NCBI GenBank assembly: GCA_949295125.1
Contig: CASFJV010000002.1
Coordinates: 1-60,226, forward strand
From: an uncultured Spirochaetales bacterium
GTDB lineage: Bacteria > Spirochaetota > Spirochaetia > Sphaerochaetales > Sphaerochaetaceae
DNA length: 60,226 nt
Direction: 5' to 3'
Under the pieces are notes generated by a model. That model did not search any database, was not told where the DNA came from, and saw only the letters and a program-made list of their open reading frames with translations. Every line of letters begins with the position of its first letter. Within the stretch, counting starts at the first letter, position 1. The position numbers were made by a program, and so were the translations under genes. This document shows, one piece after another, positions 16,121 through 24,167 of this stretch.

Positions 16121-16804
16121 ATGTTGAACCTGCTTTTTGATGCCGATGGCACATTATATGATTTCAAGGCGACTGAGAAGGTAAGCCTTAAAAAGGTGTT
16201 TGATCATTATGGCATAGAATACAGTGAGAGCAATCTGGCGCTCTACCATGAGAAGAATAAAAGGCTCTGGGATGAATATGAGAAGGGACTCATAGCACAG
16301 GATACAATCAAGTCAAAGAGATTTGATGATTTCTTCCAGTCAATCGGCATGAACATCAGTGGAGAGGAAGCCGGGAACTATTATGTGGACCGCCTGAGCG
16401 AGAACGGGATCATGATTGACGGTGCAATTGGACTGCTTGACAGCCTCAAGGGCAGGCACAACCTGTACATCATAACGAACGGCATTGCAAAGACCCAGCA
16501 TGGAAGGATAGACGGCACCGGTACCAGGGAATACTACAGGAGAATCTTCATATCGACCGAAATGGGAGTGCAGAAACCTGATAAAGCCTTCTTCGATATT
16601 GTGATGGAAGAAGAAAAGCTTGATCCTCACCGAACCATCGTAATAGGAGACAGTGAGAAGAGCGACATAAAGGGCGCTGCCAATGCAGGGCTTAAAAGCA
16701 TATTCATCAGCTTCAACGGTGAGAAATCAGATATGGCTGACTACTGCGTATCATCCTATCAGGAGCTTTATGACCTGATTGGGAAGCTAGATGATTCCCT
16801 TTAG
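16121..16804 (+). CDS. HAD hydrolase, YjjG-like
   Basis: This 227-aa HAD phosphatase has the nucleophile pair in LLFDADGTLYDF at residues 7 and 9, IITNGI as motif II, KPDKAFFDIV with the Lys, and VIGDSEKSDIKGAANAG as motif III/IV. The pattern best fits the YjjG/noncanonical nucleotidase subgroup. The ATG at 16121 lies nine nt after AGAGGAGG and directly before the HAD motif, so the upstream ATG at 16091 is not used. Its end overlaps the convergent FKBP gene by 18 nt. Confidence 0.85.
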   Translation: MLNLLFDADGTLYDFKATEKVSLKKVFDHYGIEYSESNLALYHEKNKRLWDEYEKGLIAQDTIKSKRFDDFFQSIGMNISGEEAGNYYVDRLSENGIMIDGAIGLLDSLKGRHNLYIITNGIAKTQHGRIDGTGTREYYRRIFISTEMGVQKPDKAFFDIVMEEEKLDPHRTIVIGDSEKSDIKGAANAGLKSIFISFNGEKSDMADYCVSSYQELYDLIGKLDDSL

Positions 16805-17533
16805 TTCAACTTCAAATATCAGGAGCTCATTTGGGCCTATTACTGAGTTTCCATCCTCCCCGTATGCAAGATCAGGATGGATCCAGAACCTGTAACGGTC
16901 TCCAGCGCTCATGAGGGAAAGAGCCTCCCTTACCCCGGCAATCAGGTTTGACATGGAAATCTCAGAACTGTCCCCCCTGTCATAGCTTGATTCCACAATC
17001 TGGCCATTTAGAAGCGTCATCGTGTAATCGATAAGGACAATATCATTGCCCTCAGGGCTCCTTGCTCCCTGAACCGGGGAAGAGCGTATCACCTCATACT
17101 CAAGTCCGCTTGATGTTGTAACAACACCCGACCTTTTTCCGTTTACAGCCAGAAATTCCTCTGCAGCACTCAGATTAGCCGCAGCTTCCCTTGCAAACTC
17201 CCTTTCAGCTTCCTCAAGCATATTGTTCTGGTATTCAATGAATATCTGGTCCAGCTCTTCATCGCTGAAGAATGATGAGCCATAGTAATCCAGGAAGCCA
17301 CGGGCAAAATAGATAGGGTTCACTTCCTGCTCTGCACTCTCAAGGCTCTCAGCCAAAAGATTTCCATATGCATAGCTGAACCTGTCTATGAGGCTTTGAG
17401 GGCTGCTAAGCATGTCTATATCATAGGATGTGAGATCCATTTCATCGCTCTTCTCTTCCACCGCAGGGCTGCTGCCGCTGCCGCATGAAGAAATGAGGAT
17501 GATGGCAAGGATGAACAATGCGATTTTCCTCAT
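16787..17533 (-). CDS. FKBP-type peptidyl-prolyl isomerase lipoprotein
   Basis: This is a Mip/FkpA-like protein of 248 aa. The signal ends ISSC with Cys17 as the lipidation site, so it should be anchored to a membrane in the periplasm. A helical dimerisation region covers about residues 45-135, followed by an FKBP domain (GLEYEVI, VLIDYTMTLLNG, YRFWIHPDLAYGE, LLIFEVELKGI). It is the last gene of the def-fmt chain, with 3 nt between it and fumarase beta. Likely role: folding of envelope proteins. Confidence 0.88.
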   Translation of the reverse strand: MRKIALFILAIILISSCGSGSSPAVEEKSDEMDLTSYDIDMLSSPQSLIDRFSYAYGNLLAESLESAEQEVNPIYFARGFLDYYGSSFFSDEELDQIFIEYQNNMLEEAEREFAREAAANLSAAEEFLAVNGKRSGVVTTSSGLEYEVIRSSPVQGARSPEGNDIVLIDYTMTLLNGQIVESSYDRGDSSEISMSNLIAGVREALSLMSAGDRYRFWIHPDLAYGEDGNSVIGPNELLIFEVELKGII

Positions 17534-17536
17534 AGG

Positions 17537-18064
17537 CTATCCGAACAATGTGTTTCCATAGCTGTCTATGGCACAGATGGAAGGGAAATCCTCAACCTCC
17601 AGCTTCAGCAGTGCCTCTGGCCCGAGATCCTCAAAAGCGACAGGCTCTGAGCTCTTTATGCACTTTGAATAAAGTGCCCCGCAGCCGCCAAAAGCCTGAA
17701 GGTACAGCCCTCCATATTTCCTCATCGCATCAATTACACCAGCTTTCCTTGGCCCCTTTCCTATCATGAGGAGAAGGCCATGTTCCATTAAAAGCGGTGA
17801 ATAAGGATCCATCCTCTGGCTTGTTGTGGGACCTGCTGCTCCTACAGCGAAGCCTGGCATCCTGGGTGAAGGTCCCATATAGTAAATCGCATTTCCAGGA
17901 AAATCAAAAGGAAGGGCCTCATTTTCCTCAAGCATTACGGCAAGCCTCTTATGCACCTGGTCCCGCCCTACATAAATGATGCCTGAGAGCATCACATGAT
18001 CTCCAGCCTGCACCTCTCTCAGTTCTCTCTTATCCCCATACGGGAGCTTCAAGCGTCTTTCCAT
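17537..18064 (-). CDS. Fumarate hydratase class I, beta subunit
   Basis: This is the C-terminal half of the two-subunit iron-sulfur fumarase (175 aa). Seen: LKLPYGDKRELREVQAGD, GPSPRMPGFAVGAAGPTTSQRMD, IGKGPRKAG and AFGGCGALYSKCI. The ATG at 18064 follows GGAGG inside the alpha gene (16-nt overlap); a longer upstream reading has no family match. It works with the adjacent alpha subunit in fumarate/malate interconversion. Confidence 0.93.
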   Translation of the reverse strand: MERRLKLPYGDKRELREVQAGDHVMLSGIIYVGRDQVHKRLAVMLEENEALPFDFPGNAIYYMGPSPRMPGFAVGAAGPTTSQRMDPYSPLLMEHGLLLMIGKGPRKAGVIDAMRKYGGLYLQAFGGCGALYSKCIKSSEPVAFEDLGPEALLKLEVEDFPSICAIDSYGNTLFG

Positions 18065-18897
18065 AGATCCTCCGTGATGTCCAGAGAGACTTTCCTGTCT
18101 GCCCAGCATGATATTGAAAGTGCTACAGGCAGTCCGGCAATATGTGTCGGCTCATATAGTATATTCGCCTCAAGGGCAGTATTTGCCCCACCAAGTCCGC
18201 CTGCACCTATTTTAAGTCCATTTACCCTTTCCAGTATCTCATCCTCAAGATCATTGTAGCGTTCATCATTATGCCTGACTTTCCTGATAAGCGCTTTCTT
18301 GCTCAGGAAGGCTGCCCTGTCTGCAGTTCCTCCTATCCCGATTCCAAGAAACATTGGAGGGCAAGGCTTTCCTCCTGCTTCCCTTACCATATCAAGAACC
18401 GCATTCAAAACCCCGTCCTTTCCGGCTGTAGGATTAAGCATCCTCAAAGCTGAGCAGTTCTCGCTTCCAAAACCTTTCAGGAGGATATCAATATGGCTGA
18501 GAGCCCCATCAGTCTCTTCCATATTGATTACAGGAGGAAGGTTGGTTCCCGTATTCACCCTGTCAAATACAGGCTCTGATACCACGCTCTTCCTGAAATA
18601 GCCTTCATCTGCTGCCATCAGAAGTGCATCATTAAGGGCTTCTGTAAGGAATGAAAGGGGATATGGTGAGCCCTTTGCATATGTCACCAGGCACCAGAAG
18701 AGCCCTGTATCCTGGCATAGCGGGAGGCCGGTCTCTCCTGCAATCGAAATATTATCCAGAATTGCTTTCAGCACAATCCTTGCCTCTTCCTTATCCTCTG
18801 ATAGATAAGCCTTCCTCAGCTTCTCCTCAATGTCCTCTGGAAGCACCCTTGCAGCTTTTATCACTTTTTCCTTCAGCAGAAGCGTCAGCTTACTCAT
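18049..18897 (-). CDS. Fumarate hydratase class I, alpha subunit
   Basis: This is the [4Fe-4S] subunit (282 aa) of the oxygen-sensitive heteromeric fumarase. Cluster cysteines are visible in LPLCQDTGLFWC, GSENCSALRML and GGKPCPPMFLGIGIGG, with the conserved NTGTNLPP. Its start overlaps the radical SAM gene by 8 nt. A homologous heteromeric L(+)-tartrate dehydratase is the main alternative; the pairing and sequence pattern favour fumarase. Confidence 0.92.
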   Translation of the reverse strand: MSKLTLLLKEKVIKAARVLPEDIEEKLRKAYLSEDKEEARIVLKAILDNISIAGETGLPLCQDTGLFWCLVTYAKGSPYPLSFLTEALNDALLMAADEGYFRKSVVSEPVFDRVNTGTNLPPVINMEETDGALSHIDILLKGFGSENCSALRMLNPTAGKDGVLNAVLDMVREAGGKPCPPMFLGIGIGGTADRAAFLSKKALIRKVRHNDERYNDLEDEILERVNGLKIGAGGLGGANTALEANILYEPTHIAGLPVALSISCWADRKVSLDITEDLWKDA

Positions 18898-19858
18898 AAG
18901 ACGATCCCTCCTCTATTCCATCTTCTTCCATCTTTTTCTCAAGCATCTGGATGAATTTCGATTTGTCTGGAAAATCACGTGGCGCAACCAGGCGGTGGGC
19001 AGGAGTTTCAGTAATAAGCCTTTCTATCACGATATCCGGACGTAGGTGTGAGAGGAACACTTCTACGGCTTCAATGTACTCATCGACGCTTAACAGCCTG
19101 ATCTTTCCCTCATTCCATTCATCCTGAAGCCTTGTTCCGCCAGCTATGTTCAGATTGTGTATCTTAACCGCATCAGAATACCGGCTTACAGTCCTGGCCG
19201 TATTGATGAAATCTTGCTTACCTTCCCTAGGCAGTCCGAGTATCACATGGGTGGAAAGGAAGAGGCCGTATTCCTTTACAAGGCGTGCTGCTTCAAGGTA
19301 GCACTCCACGCTGTGTCCCCTGTTGATGTATTCCAGGGTGCTGTTATTAGCGCTCTGCAGCCCAAGCTCTATCTCCACAGAAAGATCATCACTTTTATAG
19401 CCAGAAATGAGATCAAGCTTCCTCCTGTCTATCTCATCGGGTCTTGTGGAGATTATAAGCTGCTTGAAAGGTCCATACCTGAGCACTTCATCATATATGC
19501 TCTTCAGATGCTCAATAGGCCCATATGTATTTGTGAACGACTGCAGGTATGCACTGTATGCCTCTGCCTTATAGCGTGCATAAAGGAATGCTTTCCCATT
19601 TTCTATCTGCTCTTTTATGCTTAATCTGTAGCATGGCATCTTCTCTGCCACATCTTTCTCATAATCAGAGTCGTGCCGGAATCCTCCTTCCCCCTTCCTC
19701 TGGTAGACAGCCACAGATCCTGTTCCATCACAGAACGCACATCCCCCATGCCTTCCGCTTTCCCTGTTTGGGCATGAGAATCCTGCATCTATCCCGATCC
19801 TGAAGACTTTCATCCCGTATTTCTTTTTCAGATAGGCAGTGTATGTGTTCCATCTCAC
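18890..19858 (-). CDS. TIGR01212-type radical SAM protein (YhcC-like)
   Basis: This 322-aa radical SAM protein has an unusual long cluster loop: CPNRESGRHGGCAFC, where the three cysteines bind [4Fe-4S]. GPFKQLIISTRPDEID, VEIELGLQSANNSTL and THVILGLPREGK follow, as in the YhcC family. The reaction is unknown for the family. The gene overlaps the patatin gene (ATGA) and fumarase alpha, so it belongs to the same transcript. Confidence 0.88.
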   Translation of the reverse strand: MRWNTYTAYLKKKYGMKVFRIGIDAGFSCPNRESGRHGGCAFCDGTGSVAVYQRKGEGGFRHDSDYEKDVAEKMPCYRLSIKEQIENGKAFLYARYKAEAYSAYLQSFTNTYGPIEHLKSIYDEVLRYGPFKQLIISTRPDEIDRRKLDLISGYKSDDLSVEIELGLQSANNSTLEYINRGHSVECYLEAARLVKEYGLFLSTHVILGLPREGKQDFINTARTVSRYSDAVKIHNLNIAGGTRLQDEWNEGKIRLLSVDEYIEAVEVFLSHLRPDIVIERLITETPAHRLVAPRDFPDKSKFIQMLEKKMEEDGIEEGSSYE

Positions 19859-22044
19859 TTCAGCTTGACTCCCAATGACATATCCCCTTCATAGGAGAAA
19901 TCAACTTCAATCATTATATCGCCAAAGCTCTGCCTGGTTCCAAGAGCAAGGGAAATTCCAAGGCTCCAGTCATTCAGGAGGGCAAATGGAGCAAGTTCAC
20001 TTGTCCTCTCCCAGAGCCTTGAATCATATTTCCTGGTCTCAAACCCCTCGCTGTAAAGCCCGAAAGAAAGGAAGAATGATGCCCCAAGGTTCACTCTCGC
20101 CCCTGTCTCAAGCATCAGGTAATCCCTTGTGATGCTGCCTGCCTTATTAGTCTTATAGCTTGTATAGATATTCTTATTTCCCCTGAGCACATCAGCCTCA
20201 GCGTTGAGATAGAACCTAAGGCGCGGCTCCGGAGTCGGGATTATGCTCTCTATGTAAAGCATCAGGTCATACATGAAAGGAGGACGCATGTAGATATCAG
20301 CATTGAAGTCTATGTTTATTCCATACTCCTCAAGAGTCAGTGTCTGAAGATCCCTGTACTTCAGGTTTATATTGAACATCGGATCAAAGAAGACCATCCG
20401 TGGACTGTCTTCATTGCCACTGAGTGTCTTGATGCTTCCAAGGGATATGGTATCCATATCTACCGACGCCTCTATCCTGAGGGTATCGTAATAGTCATAT
20501 GCAGCACCGAATTCCATTGAAAAAAGGAAATCAGATGTTGTCATCCTGTCAATCCTGTCTGCAATTGAGAGCATGGAAATCTCCCCGGAGCCGATCCGCA
20601 TTGAAGCAAAGAGTGAAAAAGATCTTTCAAGCGGATAGTAATACGATGCAAAGAGTGCCGTGTAATTATTGATATCAATTCCGGCAAGCACCTCACCCCA
20701 TGATCCGGGAAGCGCAATATCGAATACCGCAGAAAGCTCAGGCTTGAAATAGAACAGGGAATCCGTGTTTATATCCTCATTCAGGTTCGCTTTTACCCCA
20801 GCATCGAGTGCAAGTCCGATGGATACGGAAGAAGAGAGATTCCTGAATCTCTCAGCCTTCACTTCTATCGTTCCGTTATTAACGCTGTAGCCGATGCTCT
20901 TAAGCCCTTCTTCAAGCTTTATGTACTGAAGCAGGCTCTCAAGTTCCATCGTCGTTGAGTAATCGGCCTTCCTGCCAAGGAAATGGTAAAAAAGCGGTCC
21001 GTAATGCTCAAGCCCTGTTATGCTTATCCCCTGGATGGTGAATGGTTCTATGAACCTGTATGATAAAGGTTTTTCCCTCTCTTCATCTCCAAGAAGCTCC
21101 TCCAGCCTGTCAAAGACCTCAATGTTGTCCTCTACAGCCTTCCTTCCTATCTCAAGAATCTCATCTGCCTTTGCAAAATCAAGCGTTCCAATCTCACTCA
21201 GTTCAGGAATAATCACGAAATCCGCATATCTGTAGTTTTCCACCACATTTGGTTTTGTGACAAGATCCATCACCTGGAAAGTGATGCCAGTCAGCGTTTC
21301 TATGTCGTTATAGAGATTTCCGTCATTATGTTCCTTGAGCACATCACCCAAGTCGACAGCGAGCACGACATCCGCACCAAGGCTGCGTGCAACATCTGTA
21401 GGCATGTTGTTCACCATTCCGCCATCAAGCACATAGCGTCCATCATCAGTTACAGCCGGAGCAAATATCATCGGGATAGCCATCGAGCCACGCATGGCAG
21501 TATAAAGGGAGCCGCCGGAGAATATGATCTCCTCCCCTGTCTCTGCGTCTGTTCCTACAGCCCTGAAAGGGATTGGAAGGAGATCAAAGTCCTTTACCGG
21601 GAGCACCTTGATGAGGTTTGCCCTGAAGAAAGCGGCAACATATTCATCATCTATTATACCGTTTGAAGATCCGACTGAACTGGAAGAGAAATCGAGTGTC
21701 AGCATATTGGTTTCAGGGGTCTCAGTACCCCCTTCAAGCAGTTTCTTTCCGCTCCTTGAGTAGAAATTCAGGAAAAGCGGAACGAGATCCGTTTCAGTTA
21801 TAAGCTTTTCTATCTCCTCTCCCGAATAGCCGGATGCATAGAATGCCCCGACAAGAGCTCCGATGCTTGTTCCAAGCACATAGTCAGGATAGAGCCCTCT
21901 CCTGTCGAGCTCTTTCAGTACTTCTATCTCTGCTATTCCCTTTGCACCCCCACCTGAGAGCACAAGTGCGAATTTGGGCTTAGCAGCAAAGAGAGAAAAG
22001 GATAACAGTGAAATTAAGGCAACTGAGAGAATTTTCCTAATCAA
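19855..22044 (-). CDS. Patatin-like phospholipase with outer-membrane barrel (type Vd)
   Basis: This 729-aa fusion has a signal peptide (about 20 residues), then a patatin domain: oxyanion GGGAKG, nucleophile GTSIG (Ser about residue 60) and the catalytic Asp in LDGGMVNN. About residues 325-405 look like a single POTRA (FTIQGISITGLEHYG), and residues about 410-729 are alternating beta strands typical of a 16-stranded barrel. This matches the PlpD/type Vd autotransporter architecture: the lipase is exposed or released at the cell surface. It overlaps fmt and the radical SAM gene. Confidence 0.9.
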   Translation of the reverse strand: MIRKILSVALISLLSFSLFAAKPKFALVLSGGGAKGIAEIEVLKELDRRGLYPDYVLGTSIGALVGAFYASGYSGEEIEKLITETDLVPLFLNFYSRSGKKLLEGGTETPETNMLTLDFSSSSVGSSNGIIDDEYVAAFFRANLIKVLPVKDFDLLPIPFRAVGTDAETGEEIIFSGGSLYTAMRGSMAIPMIFAPAVTDDGRYVLDGGMVNNMPTDVARSLGADVVLAVDLGDVLKEHNDGNLYNDIETLTGITFQVMDLVTKPNVVENYRYADFVIIPELSEIGTLDFAKADEILEIGRKAVEDNIEVFDRLEELLGDEEREKPLSYRFIEPFTIQGISITGLEHYGPLFYHFLGRKADYSTTMELESLLQYIKLEEGLKSIGYSVNNGTIEVKAERFRNLSSSVSIGLALDAGVKANLNEDINTDSLFYFKPELSAVFDIALPGSWGEVLAGIDINNYTALFASYYYPLERSFSLFASMRIGSGEISMLSIADRIDRMTTSDFLFSMEFGAAYDYYDTLRIEASVDMDTISLGSIKTLSGNEDSPRMVFFDPMFNINLKYRDLQTLTLEEYGINIDFNADIYMRPPFMYDLMLYIESIIPTPEPRLRFYLNAEADVLRGNKNIYTSYKTNKAGSITRDYLMLETGARVNLGASFFLSFGLYSEGFETRKYDSRLWERTSELAPFALLNDWSLGISLALGTRQSFGDIMIEVDFSYEGDMSLGVKLK

Positions 22045-22967
22045 GACAGCAGAGCTCCTATTATTGCCTTATCCCCATTGACAAATGAGACGGCATCCAT
22101 TTCCTTGCGGCTTGGTGCCTGAAGGCGGCTGATATAAATATAATAATCCACCGTAGCCACTTTCAGCCCCTTTTTCTTATCCAGGGCAACGACAGTTCCT
22201 GGCTCCTCTGAAGAGGCTTCATCAAGAGAGAATGCTGAAGAGTACACAGAAGAGAGGATAAGCTTTTCACCCTTATATATGCAGAATGCCTTTGGCCATG
22301 GATAGCATGCCCTGATCATGGCATGTATCTCCCCTGCACTCCTGGTGAAATCTATCCTGCCGTCCTCCTTATTCAGAAGACGTGAAAATGTCACCTCCCC
22401 CTGCTGAGGCCTGGCTTTTATGGAGCCCGGATCACTGAAGACTTCCTCTGCAAGACTGCATGCAGCAGCCGATGCCTTTTCATCCAGGGAGGCCAGTGTC
22501 TCTGTGCCATCAAGAGGGAAGGACCTGCTTGCGATAATATCTCCGCTGTCTATCTCAAGAGCTATCTCCTGGATGCTTACTCCCGTTTCCCTGTCAAGGT
22601 TCCTTATAGCCTCATATGTGGGACTGGGTCCCCTGTATTTAGGCAGGAGGGAAGGATGGATATTGTATTTCCTTTCAAAAAGGGAGAGGAATCTGGGACC
22701 GAATATCTTCCCATAGCAGAAAGAGAGAAGGGTATCGCAGCTGAGGGTGCTTACCGTTTTTCTTGCTTCACTTCTCAGGCTCTCAAACTGATACACGTCA
22801 ATTCCGAGTTCCAGAGCCCTCTTCTTTACAGGGCTTTCGATCACCTTATTGCCCCGCCCACCCCTTTCATCAGGGCTTGTAAGGACAGCACCGAGCAACC
22901 CCATCCCATTGAGCTTTTCAAGAGTGCGTACTGCTATTTCACCTGTTGCTGCAAAAAGAATTCTCAC
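22041..22967 (-). CDS. fmt: Methionyl-tRNA formyltransferase
   Basis: This enzyme formylates initiator Met-tRNA. Seen: RILFAATGEIAVRTL, LTSPDERGGRG, the catalytic Asn-His-Asp set in YNIHPSLLPKYRGPSP and IALEIDSGDII, and a C-terminal OB-like domain starting near residue 205. It is 308 aa long. Its start overlaps def by ATGA, the usual def-fmt pair. Confidence 0.95.
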   Translation of the reverse strand: MRILFAATGEIAVRTLEKLNGMGLLGAVLTSPDERGGRGNKVIESPVKKRALELGIDVYQFESLRSEARKTVSTLSCDTLLSFCYGKIFGPRFLSLFERKYNIHPSLLPKYRGPSPTYEAIRNLDRETGVSIQEIALEIDSGDIIASRSFPLDGTETLASLDEKASAAACSLAEEVFSDPGSIKARPQQGEVTFSRLLNKEDGRIDFTRSAGEIHAMIRACYPWPKAFCIYKGEKLILSSVYSSAFSLDEASSEEPGTVVALDKKKGLKVATVDYYIYISRLQAPSRKEMDAVSFVNGDKAIIGALLS

Positions 22968-23479
22968 TTCTGTTTCCTCTTATGCTTTTTAGCCTCTTTC
23001 TTCCTGAATGCCTTCTCAACTTTCTCTTTCTCTTCTTCAGGAAGATGATCTATGAAGAGAATCCTGTTCAAATGGTCATTCTCGTGCTGTATCACACGTG
23101 CAAGAACCCCTTCTGCATCCAGATTGAAGTACTTTCCGTTCAGGTCCTGTGCCTGGATCTTGACTTTCAGGGGCCTGTAAAGAGTCCTGTAAAATCCCGG
23201 GATGGAAAGGCATCCCTCCTCATACGGCCCCTCTTCAATGCTTGTCTCCACAATTTCAGGGTTTATGAAGACATATCTGCCTTCTTCCCCCTTCTGCAGG
23301 TCCACTATGAACAGCTTCTTGCTTACTCCGATCTGCGGAGCGGCAAGGCCAACCCCGTCAGCTTCAGTCAGTGTATCGAACATCGCATCGACCAGAATCT
23401 TCAATGACTGGTCAAATTCCGTAACTTTCTCAGTATCTGTTCTCAATACTTCATCATCAAGTGTATAAATATCTAGCAT
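22964..23479 (-). CDS. def: Peptide deformylase
   Basis: This metalloenzyme removes N-formyl groups from nascent proteins. All three motifs are present: GVGLAAPQIG, EGCLSIPG with the metal Cys, and QHENDHLNRILFIDHL with two His and the catalytic Glu. It is 171 aa with a basic tail. The ATG lacks a Shine-Dalgarno; TATATT lies nine nt upstream. First gene of the chain running to the FKBP gene. Confidence 0.95.
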   Translation of the reverse strand: MLDIYTLDDEVLRTDTEKVTEFDQSLKILVDAMFDTLTEADGVGLAAPQIGVSKKLFIVDLQKGEEGRYVFINPEIVETSIEEGPYEEGCLSIPGFYRTLYRPLKVKIQAQDLNGKYFNLDAEGVLARVIQHENDHLNRILFIDHLPEEEKEKVEKAFRKKEAKKHKRKQK

Positions 23480-23568
23480 AGTGAGAATAATATAGCATAG
23501 AAATCCGAAAGTGGCACTAGAACCATGATGTTTGATTCACAGCAAATTCATAGCCATGCAGCTTGCCC
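23480..23568 (-). promoter_or_regulatory. Promoter of the def-fmt operon
   Basis: On the minus strand GTGCCA (23517-23512) and TATATT (23494-23489) are 17 nt apart, ending nine nt before the def ATG. The predicted 5' leader is at most a few nucleotides. The rest of the gap, up to the acetyltransferase stop, shows nothing further. Confidence 0.45.
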
Positions 23569-24138
23569 TCATCCTGCTGCAATCTCCCTGATGACCCTGC
23601 AGGGAGAGCCGAATGCAACAACGCCGGAAGGAATTGACTTTGTCACGACACTTCCGGCTCCGATTATCGAATTATCGCCAATTTCCACACCCGGGAGTAT
23701 GATTGAGCCGGAAGCAATGAAGCAGTTCCTTCCTATGGTGACACTCCTGTTGATCTGAAGCCCTTTCTCCCTCAGTGCTGGAGACTCTGGATGTGTTGCA
23801 GCCGTTATCGTGACATTCGGTCCTATCATTGTATGGTCCCCGATTGTGATTATCCCATCATCAACAAGAGTCAGGTTGAAGTTCGCATATACCCCATCCC
23901 CGATACTGGCAAACATCCCTGCCCAGTTAGCATGAAATGGCATCTCGATATAGGAGCCTGCTCCGAAATGCCTGAACATTGATGAAAGCATGGAAGTGCG
24001 GCGCTCAGTGTCCGCAGGATCGAGGTCATTGTAGGATTTAAGGAGCCTGAGGCGTTCTCTCTGGATCTCCATCAGCTTCTCATCCCCCGGATCATATATT
24101 TTCCCAGAATGCATTAAGTCAAATATTTCCTCAAGCAT
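23569..24138 (-). CDS. Maltose/galactoside O-acetyltransferase family protein
   Basis: This 189-aa left-handed beta-helix acetyltransferase has the N-terminal Mac domain (MLEEIFDLMHSGKIYDPGD), hexapeptide repeats (IGDHTMIGPNVTI, IGRNCFIASGSIILPGVEIGDNSIIGAGSVV) and the catalytic His in AATHPESP. LacA and Maa are the closest named groups; the sugar acceptor is unknown. GGGAGG precedes the ATG. It is 29 nt downstream of priA. Confidence 0.88.
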   Translation of the reverse strand: MLEEIFDLMHSGKIYDPGDEKLMEIQRERLRLLKSYNDLDPADTERRTSMLSSMFRHFGAGSYIEMPFHANWAGMFASIGDGVYANFNLTLVDDGIITIGDHTMIGPNVTITAATHPESPALREKGLQINRSVTIGRNCFIASGSIILPGVEIGDNSIIGAGSVVTKSIPSGVVAFGSPCRVIREIAAG

Positions 24139-24167
24139 GGTTCCTCCCTCTGGTGGCAGACAATGTG

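Noticed and set aside
23512..23517. Sigma-54 promoters, because GGCAC-like boxes recur in gaps (15990-16030, 23512, 42650)
   Set aside because: None has a GC element at the required -12 distance; they fit better as -35-like hexamers 17 nt from a TATAAT-like box, or as chance.
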